NCBI RefSeq assembly: GCF_016698665.1
Contig: NZ_CP068046.1
Location: 2,666,001-2,730,000 of the forward strand
Length of the DNA: 64,000 nt
Direction: 5' to 3'
Source: Devosia rhizoryzae
Lineage (GTDB): Bacteria > Pseudomonadota > Alphaproteobacteria > Rhizobiales > Devosiaceae
The position numbers and the translations under genes were made by a program. This document shows, in pieces, positions 38,277 through 46,482 of this stretch. Position 1 is the first letter of the stretch, and every line of letters starts with the position of its first letter. The notes beneath the pieces were generated by a model. It saw nothing but the letters and a program-made list of their open reading frames with translations, was not told where the DNA came from and made no database searches.

Positions 38277-39293
38277 TTACACCCGTGTCTGTTGCGGTGA
38301 AAAGCCGAAGCGGCGCTTGTAGCAGGTGGCAAAATACTGGCTCGACGAGAAGCCGCATTCGAGCGCGATCTCGGTGACGCTCGCCTCGGCCCGTTCCGCC
38401 AGCCACTTCTTGGCGGCTTCGAGGCGTACCATCTGGAGGTACCGGACTGGCGTCATATTGGTCAGCGCCTGGCAATGCTGGGAAAACTGGGTGCGCGATA
38501 GGCGGCATTCAGCCGCCATGTTTTCAAGCGTCCAGGGTTCGTCCAGCGCATGCGGCAGGCGATCCAAAAAGATCTGCACCGTGCGCTTGGAGCTGGCCAG
38601 ATCGGCATCCAGCACCGGCGATTGCCGCTCCAGCTGTTCGGTAAATTGCAGCAGCATCAGCGAGATCAGAAGCCGCAGCCGCGTTTCGCTGCCGGCGATA
38701 TCGTCCCCGGCCACCACCTCGGCTATGTCGTGGAAGCTCCGCGCCACTTCGCGGCTGGCGGTCAGCACATGCTGTTCGTTGCGTGACAGAAGCGTCGTCA
38801 GCCGCGTCGTGTCGCGCTCCGGCCAAGCCATCCAGTCGGGCCAGAGCCAGCCTTCATGCGGCCGCCGCACGCCGACATCGAACAGGACCCAGATGATCTG
38901 GCTGGCCGAGACATGGGGATCGCCGAACTGGTGCAATTGCCAGGGCCGCACCACGAACATCTGTCCTTCGCTGAGCTCATGACGTTGCCCATCGACCTTG
39001 AGCACCATTGTGCCGCGCGCCAGATAGGCGATCTTGACGCCCTCGTTGCAATGCTCGCGCAGGCCCCAATCCTGCGACCGCGCCGCGTCCCAGCCGCCGA
39101 CTGACAGCACCTGCGGCAGGGCATCGCCCAGTGGCTTGCCCGGATAGCTGCGGCGCGTCCAGGCGTTGAGCGCCACCTTGCCCTCGAGCGAGGCCTGGTA
39201 AAGATCGGCGCAATTGCCGGCATACATGAGCGCGCCGGGTGCGGTGAAAACCGCTGGCCGTGACACCGCATTGATCCGCGCTTCAGGGCTCAT
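38277..39293 (-). CDS. AraC-family regulator, probably of the CUT2 sugar operon
   Basis: 338 residues. A cupin sensor domain (IAYLARGTMVLKVDGQRHELSEGQMFVVRPWQLHQFG) is followed by a helical region and the AraC DNA-binding domain (LENMAAECRLSRTQFSQHCQALTNMTPVRYLQMVRLE ... IALECGFSSSQYFATCYKRRFG). It is divergent from the isomerase-transporter operon across a 292-base control region, the usual position for the dedicated regulator (inference). Confidence 0.9.
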   Translation of the reverse strand: MSPEARINAVSRPAVFTAPGALMYAGNCADLYQASLEGKVALNAWTRRSYPGKPLGDALPQVLSVGGWDAARSQDWGLREHCNEGVKIAYLARGTMVLKVDGQRHELSEGQMFVVRPWQLHQFGDPHVSASQIIWVLFDVGVRRPHEGWLWPDWMAWPERDTTRLTTLLSRNEQHVLTASREVARSFHDIAEVVAGDDIAGSETRLRLLISLMLLQFTEQLERQSPVLDADLASSKRTVQIFLDRLPHALDEPWTLENMAAECRLSRTQFSQHCQALTNMTPVRYLQMVRLEAAKKWLAERAEASVTEIALECGFSSSQYFATCYKRRFGFSPQQTRV

Positions 39294-39585
39294 CGCCCCC
39301 CCTCCCCATGTATAAATTTTACCAGTGTTCTTATTCGAACGCGCCGCATCTTGCCTTGCGCAATGATCGGCCCGTTCGCTCCTCGCCGAAAAGCTAGTGA
39401 GTTGAATGCCTGGAAGTCAACAAGAGCGGCAAACATGTCGCCAACTTCGCTTCTGGGCCGAGTGGGGAGTTTAGCTGAAGCCGGGTTCCGGAAACGTTTG
39501 AAATCTGTCACTCGGGCACAAAGCAGCATTTGTTGTACGTGCCTCAATACAGATCAAAAAGGGATCTCGGCATGGGGAGCAAGGC
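39294..39585. promoter_or_regulatory. Divergent control region of the CUT2 sugar operon
   Basis: 292 bases without an ORF. Just upstream of the AraC gene it is A+T-rich (TATAAATTTTACCAG). An inverted repeat GTTGA-N11-TCAAC lies at 39401-39421. I cannot place a convincing promoter on the plus strand. Confidence 0.4.
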
Positions 39586-40452
39586 ATGAAGCTAGGCATC
39601 AACCTGCTGTGCTTGACCGATTTCGTCACTGAGGCGCATCTGCCGGCGATCCGGCAGATCAAGGCGCTCAGCTATGACGGGGTGGAAGTCCCGGTCTTGT
39701 CCGGCGATCCGGAACACTATGCCTGGCTCGCCAAGGAGCTCGACGCCATTGGCCTAGAACGCTGCTCCACCTCGATCGTCCCCAGCCCCGACGTAAGCCC
39801 GATCTCCTCCGACGCTGCCACCCGCGCCGCCGGCCGCAAGCATCTCGACTGGGCGCTCGATTGCGCCATCGCTTTGGGTGCGCAAAGCGTGGGTGGCCCG
39901 ATCCATGCGCCGATCGGCCACTTTACCGGCACGGGCCCCACCGAAAGCGAGCTTTCCTATGGGGCCGAAGCGCACCACGCCCTCGCTACCCGCGCCCAAA
40001 CCAATGGCATCTATCTCAGCCTCGAACACCTTAATCGCTTCGAGACCTATTTCCTCAACACCACCACCCAGTGCCGCGACTATGCCCGCCGGGTCGATCA
40101 CCCCGCCTGCCGCATCATGTACGACACGTTCCACGCCAATATCGAGGACCGCGACCAGGTCGCGGCCTATGAAATCGTCGCGCCCCATGTCGGCGTGGTC
40201 CATATTTCCGAAAACGATCGCGGCATTCCAGGCCGTGGCCATATCGACTTTCCCGCCATCATGGGCGCTGTGAAACGCTCTGGCTTTGATGGCTGGGTGA
40301 CGCTGGAAGCCTTCGGCGCCGGTCTCCCCGCCATCGCCGCCGCAACGCGCGTCTGGCGCCCGCTGTTTCCGGACTACGAAACCCTCTTCAGCGAAAGCGC
40401 CAGCTTTATCCGCCGCACCTGGGACGCGGCCGATCGGGAGCTTGCTGCATGA
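39586..40452 (+). CDS. Sugar phosphate isomerase/epimerase-like TIM-barrel protein
   Basis: 288 residues of the xylose isomerase-like barrel family: MKLGINLLCLTDFVTEAHLPAIRQIK, LSLEHLNRFETYFLNTT, IMYDTFHANIEDRD, VGVVHISENDRGIPGRGHIDFPAI and GWVTLEAFG. The Glu, Asp, His and Glu residues in these blocks are the expected metal-site ligands, as in D-tagatose/D-psicose 3-epimerases. GGAGCAAGGC precedes the ATG. First gene of the CUT2 operon, overlapping the ATPase gene by four bases, so its substrate is probably the imported sugar or its first product. Confidence 0.88.
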   Translation: MKLGINLLCLTDFVTEAHLPAIRQIKALSYDGVEVPVLSGDPEHYAWLAKELDAIGLERCSTSIVPSPDVSPISSDAATRAAGRKHLDWALDCAIALGAQSVGGPIHAPIGHFTGTGPTESELSYGAEAHHALATRAQTNGIYLSLEHLNRFETYFLNTTTQCRDYARRVDHPACRIMYDTFHANIEDRDQVAAYEIVAPHVGVVHISENDRGIPGRGHIDFPAIMGAVKRSGFDGWVTLEAFGAGLPAIAAATRVWRPLFPDYETLFSESASFIRRTWDAADRELAA

Positions 40453-41960
40453 GCGAAGTGCCCGTTATCGAGATGCGCGGCATTTCCAAGTCCTTTCCGG
40501 GCGTCAAGGCGCTGCGCGACGTTTCCTTCACCTGCAACCGGGGCGAAGTGCACGCCCTTTGCGGGGAAAACGGCGCCGGTAAATCGACGCTGATCAAGAT
40601 CCTTTCCGGCGTCTACCGCCCCGACAGCGGCCAGGTGCTGATCGACGGCGCCGAACAGCATTTCGGCCATCCGCAGGAAGCGCTCCTCGCCGGCATTTCG
40701 GTGATCTACCAAGAATTCTCGCTCCTGCCCGAGCGCACCGTCGCGCAGAACCTCTTTCTCGGCCGCGAGCCGCGCCGCAACGGCCTCATCGACAACCGGG
40801 CCATGGTCGCCGAAACGCGGCGCGTTCTGGGCCTCTTTGGCGTGCGCCACCGCATCGAGCCCGAGACGCTCGTGGCTGATCTCGATGTCGCCAGCCAGCA
40901 GATGGTCGAGATCGCCAAAGCTATTTCGCTTAATGCCAAGGTCATCGTCATGGACGAGCCGACCGCCGCGCTCAACGAGGCCGAATGCGAGGTGCTGTTC
41001 GCGCTGGTCGATCGCCTCCGCGCCTCCGGCACCGCCATCATCTACATCACCCATCGCATGCGTGAAGTGACCCGCATCGCCAACCGCGTGACCGTGATCA
41101 AGGATGGCGAGGTCACCGCCAGTTTCGACCACGTGCCGGCGCCCGAAACCATCGTACGCGCCATGGTCGGCCGCGACATCTCCGACTATTACCCCGAGCC
41201 CGCCTCCCCAGCCGAGATCGGCAAGACCGTCCTCGCGGTCTCCGGTGGCGGCAACCACGCCTTGCGCGGCATCACACTCGAGCTTCGCGCCGGCGAGATC
41301 GTCGGCTTTGCCGGCCTGCAGGGTGCCGGGCGCACGGCCCTTGCCATGGCGCTGTTCGGCGCCAAGCCCTTCACCTCCGGCACCATGACGCTTGATGGCA
41401 AGCCGGTGACGCTCAACACGCCACGCGATGCCATTCGCGCCGGCATCGGCATGCTGCCCGGCGATCGCAAGGCCAGCGCCCTGGTCCTGATGCAATCGGT
41501 GCGCGACAATGGCATGCTCACCGCCCGCAGCTTTGCCAATCCATTCGGCTCACGCAACGCCAACAGCTTCACCGATCTTGCGGGCATGAATGCCCTCCTC
41601 GATCAGATGAAGGTGCGTGCGCCGTCCTACGAGCAGGAGATGCGTTTTCTTTCTGGCGGCAACCAGCAAAAGGCCATCGTCGCCCGATGGCTGGCGCTCA
41701 AGCCCAAGGTGTTGATCTTCATCGAACCGACGCGCGGCATCGATGTCGATGCCAAGGTCAGCATCTACCACCTGATGCGCGATCTCGCCCGCGCCGGCAC
41801 CGCAGTAATGATGGTCTCGTCCGACCTGCCGGAAATCCTGGGCGCCTCCGACCGCATCCTTGTCATGCGCGAAGGCCGCATCGTCGGCGAGTTTACCCGC
41901 GCTGCCAGCGAAGCCGAACTCATGCTTGCCGCAACCGGCGAAACAGAGGTTGCGGCATGA
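40449..41960 (+). CDS. CUT2 sugar ABC transporter ATPase (RbsA/MglA-like, two NBDs)
   Basis: 503 residues with two nucleotide-binding domains. NBD1 has Walker A CGENGAGKST, the CUT2-type signature LDVASQQMVEIAKA and Walker B VIVMDEPTAAL. NBD2 has the usual degenerate Walker A GLQGAGRTAL and LSGGNQQKAIVARWLA, but its Walker B reads VLIFIEPTRGID, with Ile where Asp is usual. ATGA overlaps link it to both neighbouring genes. Confidence 0.94.
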   Translation: MSEVPVIEMRGISKSFPGVKALRDVSFTCNRGEVHALCGENGAGKSTLIKILSGVYRPDSGQVLIDGAEQHFGHPQEALLAGISVIYQEFSLLPERTVAQNLFLGREPRRNGLIDNRAMVAETRRVLGLFGVRHRIEPETLVADLDVASQQMVEIAKAISLNAKVIVMDEPTAALNEAECEVLFALVDRLRASGTAIIYITHRMREVTRIANRVTVIKDGEVTASFDHVPAPETIVRAMVGRDISDYYPEPASPAEIGKTVLAVSGGGNHALRGITLELRAGEIVGFAGLQGAGRTALAMALFGAKPFTSGTMTLDGKPVTLNTPRDAIRAGIGMLPGDRKASALVLMQSVRDNGMLTARSFANPFGSRNANSFTDLAGMNALLDQMKVRAPSYEQEMRFLSGGNQQKAIVARWLALKPKVLIFIEPTRGIDVDAKVSIYHLMRDLARAGTAVMMVSSDLPEILGASDRILVMREGRIVGEFTRAASEAELMLAATGETEVAA

Positions 41961-42940
41961 CCGACGCTTCCATGCCTGCCGCCCCGCGCCGTTTCCGCTT
42001 CGATCGCCACGCCTCGACCATCCTCTTGCTGGCGGCAATCGCTCTCTACGTCATCCTCGTTGTTGCGCTCGGCCAGACGCGCTTCCTGACGCTCGATAAT
42101 CTCGTTGCCATTCTCGGGCGCTCCATCACCCTTGGCATCACCGCCATCGGCCAGACCTTCGCCATTCTCGTCGCTTCGATCGATCTCAGCGTCGCAAGCC
42201 TCATCTCAGCCTCCGCCGTGGTCACATCGGTGGTGATGAATGGCGATCCCGCCATGATGCTGCCGGCCATTGCTGCAGTCCTCGCCCTCGGCGTACTAGT
42301 CGGCCTCGTCAATGGCCTCGTCATCGCAAAGCTCGGGGTCAATCCGCTGATCGCGACGCTGGGCATGTCGCTGATCATTCAGGGCGTCCTTTCCTACTTT
42401 TACAACAACTTTGCCGGCAATGTGCCCGCCGAGTTTCAGGTCTTTGCCTATGGCTCATGGGGCATCGTGCCCTATTCGCTGCTGTTCATGTTCGCTCTGG
42501 CGGTCCTCTCCTGGTTCGTCCTCCGCTTCACCCGCTTCGGCTCCGATATCTACTCCGTCGGCGGCAACAAGGACGCGGCGCGTCTTGCGGGCATCAAGAC
42601 GGCCCGTGTCGTCATTGGAGCCCACGTGATCTGCTCGCTCTGCGCAGCCATCGCCGGCGCCTACCTCGCCTCGCGCCTCCGCTCCGGTGCGCCGTGGATC
42701 GGGGCCGAGGGCGTTTACGATCTTGAATCCATCGCCGTGGTCGTCATCGGCGGCACCGTCCTCGCGGGCGGCCGCGGCGGCATATGGGGTACCATGGCCG
42801 GCGTCATCATCTTCTCGCTGATCGATTCCATCTTCAACGTCGCGGGCGTCGATGCCTTCGTGAAACAAGTGCTGCGCGGCATCATCATCGTGGCTGCCGT
42901 GGCCTTCTACGCCGCCCGTTCGCAAAGGCCGGTGGCATGA
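41957..42940 (+). CDS. CUT2 sugar ABC transporter permease 1
   Basis: 327 residues, about ten membrane segments, RbsC-like: IGQTFAILVASIDLSVASLIS, VNPLIATLGMSLIIQG, the loop YSVGGNKDAARLAGIKTARV and the C-terminal IAVVVIGGTVLAGGRGGIWGT. ATGA overlaps at both ends. It pairs with the second permease to form the channel. Confidence 0.93.
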   Translation: MTDASMPAAPRRFRFDRHASTILLLAAIALYVILVVALGQTRFLTLDNLVAILGRSITLGITAIGQTFAILVASIDLSVASLISASAVVTSVVMNGDPAMMLPAIAAVLALGVLVGLVNGLVIAKLGVNPLIATLGMSLIIQGVLSYFYNNFAGNVPAEFQVFAYGSWGIVPYSLLFMFALAVLSWFVLRFTRFGSDIYSVGGNKDAARLAGIKTARVVIGAHVICSLCAAIAGAYLASRLRSGAPWIGAEGVYDLESIAVVVIGGTVLAGGRGGIWGTMAGVIIFSLIDSIFNVAGVDAFVKQVLRGIIIVAAVAFYAARSQRPVA

Positions 42941-43923
42941 CCGACCAGACCCTCCCCAGCCCCCAAGCCAAGCGCCGCAGCCTGCCGCACTTCAATCCCG
43001 TCTATGTTCTCGTCGTCGCGCTGATCCTCGCCATCATCGTCATGAACCCGGCCTTCGGCGAACCCACCGGCTACATGAACTTCCTCAAGCGTGTCGCGGC
43101 GCTCGCCATCCTTTCGGCAGGGGTGCTCTATGTCATTGTCTCCGGCGGCTTCGATCTCAGCGTCGGTTCAATCATGACCCTGACGGTCATCGGTTCCTCG
43201 ATGCTGTCGAACAACGATCCGAACTCGACCTATTGGATCATCCCGTTGATGCTGGGCATCGGCGCGGTGATCGGCCTCCTTAACGGCCTTGTCGTCAGCT
43301 ACCTCAAGGTGCCGTCGCTGATCGCCACTTTGGGCATGATGATCACGCTCAATGGCGTTGCCTTCATGTGGTCCGGCGGCGCTCCGCGCGGCTACCTGCC
43401 CGATACGTTCCGCTTCTTTGGCCGCTACAATATCCAGGACCTGCCGGTCATCGGCCTCCTGCCCGTCGCCGTCCTTTGCCTCATCGGCTTTGGCGTGATC
43501 CTCTGGTGGGGCATGCACCGCACCAATTTTGGCCGAATGCTCCATGCCGTGGGCGACAATCCGCAGGCTGCGCGCCTCGCCGGGGTGCCGGTGCCGCGCG
43601 TGCGCATCTCCGCTTTCGTGATCTCGGCGCTCACCGCCGTTCTGGCCGGCGTGATCCTCGGCGGCCGCGCCGGCGTCTCGGTCGATATCGGCTCCGGCTA
43701 TGAGCTTCAGGCCATCACCGCAGCCGTTATCGGCGGCGCGCAGCTCTTGGGCGGCCGCGGGTCCGTGCCGGCAACCATAGCCGGCGCTCTGGCGCTCGAA
43801 GCCATCTTTACCCTGCTCAATCTGCTCGGCCTGGCGCAGCCGGTCCGGCTCGTCGTGCAGGGCGCAATTCTTATCGGCGCGGTTGCGCTTGCCACCTATC
43901 AGCGCAAGCGAGCCGGACGATGA
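42937..43923 (+). CDS. CUT2 sugar ABC transporter permease 2
   Basis: 328 residues, RbsC-like: VLYVIVSGGFDLSVGSIMTL, VPSLIATLGMMITLNG, MLHAVGDNPQAARLAGVPVPRVR and LQAITAAVIGGAQLLGGRGSV. Two different permeases imply a heterodimeric channel, the less common CUT2 form. Its ATG overlaps the stop of permease 1. Confidence 0.93.
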   Translation: MTDQTLPSPQAKRRSLPHFNPVYVLVVALILAIIVMNPAFGEPTGYMNFLKRVAALAILSAGVLYVIVSGGFDLSVGSIMTLTVIGSSMLSNNDPNSTYWIIPLMLGIGAVIGLLNGLVVSYLKVPSLIATLGMMITLNGVAFMWSGGAPRGYLPDTFRFFGRYNIQDLPVIGLLPVAVLCLIGFGVILWWGMHRTNFGRMLHAVGDNPQAARLAGVPVPRVRISAFVISALTAVLAGVILGGRAGVSVDIGSGYELQAITAAVIGGAQLLGGRGSVPATIAGALALEAIFTLLNLLGLAQPVRLVVQGAILIGAVALATYQRKRAGR

Positions 43924-43983
43924 GTGACAAAGGCCGTGCTCTGCACAGCTGGTAAACGTGAGCAATTCACAAGGGAGGACGAC

Positions 43984-45114
43984 GTGAAGAAGACTATTCT
44001 AACCCTCGCCGCAGTCGGCATGCTGACCGGCGCGGCCCTGGCGCAAGCCCCGAACTTTGACGACCCCGCCGAGTTCGACAAGCAGCGCGGCCAGTTGACC
44101 GCCGAGTTCAACGGCCCGGCAGATCAGATCTACATGCAGTATGCCGGCGACGAGATGGTCGACACGGCCGAATACAAGAAGGACGCGCCCTGGACGGTGT
44201 GCTTCTCCAATGCCGGCGTCAACAATCCCTGGCGCGTGGTGGGCTACACCAACATGACCGAGGAAGTAAAACTCCATCCGGAAATCGGCACCTTTACCCA
44301 TGTCGATGCCGAAGGCTCGGACGACAAGCAGATTGCCGACATCGACGATCTCCTCGCCGGCGGCAATTGCAGCATCCTGATCGTGTCGCCGAACTCGACC
44401 GCAGCCCTCACCCCGGCTGTTGAAAAGGCTTGCGCAGCCGGTCTCCCGGTCATCGTCTTTGACCGTGGCGTCACCACCGATTGCCCGGTGACCTTTGTCC
44501 ACCCCGTGGGTGGCTATGGCTTTGGCATTCAGGCCGCCGAGCACATCATCGCCAACGTGCCCGAAGGCGGCAATGTCCTGATGCTGCGCATCCTGCCCGG
44601 CGTCGACGTGCTGGAAACCCGTGCTTCGGGCGCGCGCAACATGTTTGCCGAAGCGGGCCTTACTGTCCTGGGTGAAGAGTTCACCGATGGCGACAATGCC
44701 AAGACCAAGTCGATCGTCGAAGATTACCTGCAGCGCGGCACAATCGACGCCGTGTGGATGGATGCCGGCGCAACCGCCGTCGCTGCCATCGAAGCCTTTG
44801 AAGACCAAGGCGTCGACATCCCGGTAATCACTGGCGAAGACCAGCAGGATTACCTCCAGAAATGGCGTGACCTGGGCTTTGCGGGCATTGCCCCGACCTA
44901 TCCGAGCTATCAGTGGCGCACGGCGATTATTGCTGCAGTCCAGACGCTCAAGGGCGAACAGGTCCCGGGCCCCGAATGGGTGCTGCCGCAGCCGGCGATC
45001 ACCCAGGACGTCCTCGACCAGTATATCAATGAAAAAATGCCGCCGCTCCACTACGCGATGTGCGGTTGCGAAGACATGCCGAGCTACCCCGAAGCCTGGG
45101 GCGGCACAAAGTAA
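43984..45114 (+). CDS. CUT2 sugar ABC transporter substrate-binding protein
   Basis: 376 residues from a GTG start with the strong site AAGGGAGGA; the longer frame to 43924 is unsupported. Signal peptide KKTILTLAAVGMLTGAALAQA, then a periplasmic-binding fold of LacI/RbsB type: VCFSNAGVNNPWRVVGYTNMTEE, ILIVSPNSTAALTPAVEKACAAGLPVIVFDRG and VITGEDQQDYLQKW. Periplasmic receptor of the system. The sugar is not evident. Followed by a strong hairpin. Confidence 0.92.
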   Translation: MKKTILTLAAVGMLTGAALAQAPNFDDPAEFDKQRGQLTAEFNGPADQIYMQYAGDEMVDTAEYKKDAPWTVCFSNAGVNNPWRVVGYTNMTEEVKLHPEIGTFTHVDAEGSDDKQIADIDDLLAGGNCSILIVSPNSTAALTPAVEKACAAGLPVIVFDRGVTTDCPVTFVHPVGGYGFGIQAAEHIIANVPEGGNVLMLRILPGVDVLETRASGARNMFAEAGLTVLGEEFTDGDNAKTKSIVEDYLQRGTIDAVWMDAGATAVAAIEAFEDQGVDIPVITGEDQQDYLQKWRDLGFAGIAPTYPSYQWRTAIIAAVQTLKGEQVPGPEWVLPQPAITQDVLDQYINEKMPPLHYAMCGCEDMPSYPEAWGGTK

Positions 45115-45133
45115 GTCCTTCCCAACGAGGAAC

Positions 45134-45160
45134 GGGGCGCCCATGGGCGCCCCAATTTTC
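45134..45160 (+). terminator. Hairpin between binding-protein and cupin genes
   Basis: Stem GGGGCGC/GCGCCCC with a short CCATGG-type centre is followed by AATTTTCC. It is terminator-like inside an operon, so probably a partial terminator or 3'-end stabiliser that raises binding-protein levels over the cupin. Confidence 0.7.
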
Positions 45161-45173
45161 CAAGGAGCCAGAC

Positions 45174-45734
45174 GTGAGCCAGATCACCACTGAACAATAT
45201 TGGTCCAAGCCCAAGGGCATGCTGCCCAATAGCCGCTTCCCCCTTCTGGTGCACCGCAAGGCCGTGCCGGGCGGCGGAGAAGACGCGGTCGAAGCGCACT
45301 TACGGGGAAATGGCTGGTACAACAACTGGCGCTATCCCGGCATCTACACCTACCACCACTTCCACTCCACGACCCATGAATGCCTCGGCTGCGCTCGCGG
45401 CTGGATGGAAATCGTGGTGTTCGGCGAGGGCGGCACCACGCTGCGCGTCGAGGCAGGTGACATCATCGTGCTCCCCGCCGGCGTTTCTCATTGCATGACC
45501 GGCAATTCGGACGACATCCAGATGGTGGGCGGCTATCCCGATGGCCGCGACTGGGACAATTGCCAGCAGGCCAACCTCACCGAAGAAGCCCGCCGCCAGG
45601 CCGCCAAGCGCATCATGATGCTGCCCATTCCGGCCAAGGACCCCGCCACCGGCCAGCCGATGCAATCCTGGCTCGATGCCCCCTCCTCCGTTGACGCCGA
45701 ACTCAACGACTTCCGCGACGGTCTCGACGACTAG
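45174..45734 (+). CDS. Cupin-domain protein (YjlB-like)
   Basis: 186 residues from a GTG start, with CAAGGAG six bases before it. Cupin motifs: YHHFHSTTHECLGCARGWMEIVVFGE and VEAGDIIVLPAGVSHCMTG, supplying the His/Glu metal ligands. The pattern is that of B. subtilis YjlB, uncharacterised. Its place at the end of the sugar operon suggests a sugar isomerase or lactonase-like role (inference). Confidence 0.88.
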   Translation: MSQITTEQYWSKPKGMLPNSRFPLLVHRKAVPGGGEDAVEAHLRGNGWYNNWRYPGIYTYHHFHSTTHECLGCARGWMEIVVFGEGGTTLRVEAGDIIVLPAGVSHCMTGNSDDIQMVGGYPDGRDWDNCQQANLTEEARRQAAKRIMMLPIPAKDPATGQPMQSWLDAPSSVDAELNDFRDGLDD

Positions 45735-45810
45735 GCCGCCCCTCTTTTCTGTGCTGACAAGACATGTCAGTGCTCCCTGCCAAAAGCCGGTGGCTGCGGG
45801 GAGAACCAAC

Positions 45811-46425
45811 ATGACCACGATCAACGGACCCGATGGCCTTCCGCGCTGCGCCTGGTGTGCCGGGGCGCCGGAATTTGTGCCTTATCACGACCATGAATGG
45901 GGCTTTCCGGTCGGTAACGACCGGCGTCTGTTTGAAAAGCTCAGCCTTGAAGCCTTTCAGTCCGGGCTCAGTTGGCGCACGATCCTTAACAAGCGCGAGG
46001 CGTTTCGCGCCGGTTTTGCCGATTTCGAGATCGCCAGGGTCGCGGCGTTCACCCAGGCCGATGTTGATCGCCTTCTCCAGGACGCCGGCATCGTCCGCCA
46101 CCGCGGCAAGATCGAAGCCGTCATCAACAATGCCGCCCGCGCCCAAGAGTTGATCGCCGAAGCGGGGTCTCTCGCTGCCTTCGTCTGGCGCTACGAAGCC
46201 AAGGAAACAGCGCCGCCGCAGAGCCGGTCGACGTCGCCCGAGTCCGAAGCCTTGTCGAAGGCGCTCAAGAAGCGTGGCTGGCGCTTTGTCGGCCCGACAA
46301 CCGTATTTGCATTCATGCAAGCCATGGGCCTCGTCAATGATCATGCCCAAGGCTGCGTCATCCACGCCCGGGCCGCCGAGGCCCGCAAGGGCTTTGTCCC
46401 TCCAGCCAGCGCCCATTCGCTTTAG
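45811..46425 (+). CDS. tag: DNA-3-methyladenine glycosylase I
   Basis: 204 residues, Tag family: LPRCAWCAGAPEFVPYHDHEWGFPVGNDRRLFEKLSLEAFQSGLSW is the N-terminal signature, with zinc ligands Cys and His, and the C-terminal MGLVNDHAQGCVIH gives the other His and Cys. It excises 3-methyladenine. GGGGAGAACCAAC precedes the ATG; the longer frame to 45676 overlaps the cupin gene. The kaiC operon begins 57 bases downstream. Confidence 0.95.
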   Translation: MTTINGPDGLPRCAWCAGAPEFVPYHDHEWGFPVGNDRRLFEKLSLEAFQSGLSWRTILNKREAFRAGFADFEIARVAAFTQADVDRLLQDAGIVRHRGKIEAVINNAARAQELIAEAGSLAAFVWRYEAKETAPPQSRSTSPESEALSKALKKRGWRFVGPTTVFAFMQAMGLVNDHAQGCVIHARAAEARKGFVPPASAHSL

Positions 46426-46482
46426 ACTGGCGAGAACACTGGTTCTGCCCTAGGGATAGTTGATCCTCACCAAGAGCCAAGC

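Noticed and set aside
39401-39421. GTTGA-N11-TCAAC as an AraC operator
   Set aside because: AraC proteins usually bind direct repeats; the match is short and may be chance, so it is only mentioned in the region entry.
45754-45770. Palindrome CTGACAAGACATGTCAG as a terminator of the CUT2 operon
   Set aside because: No T-run after the stem; could be a chance repeat or a protein site.
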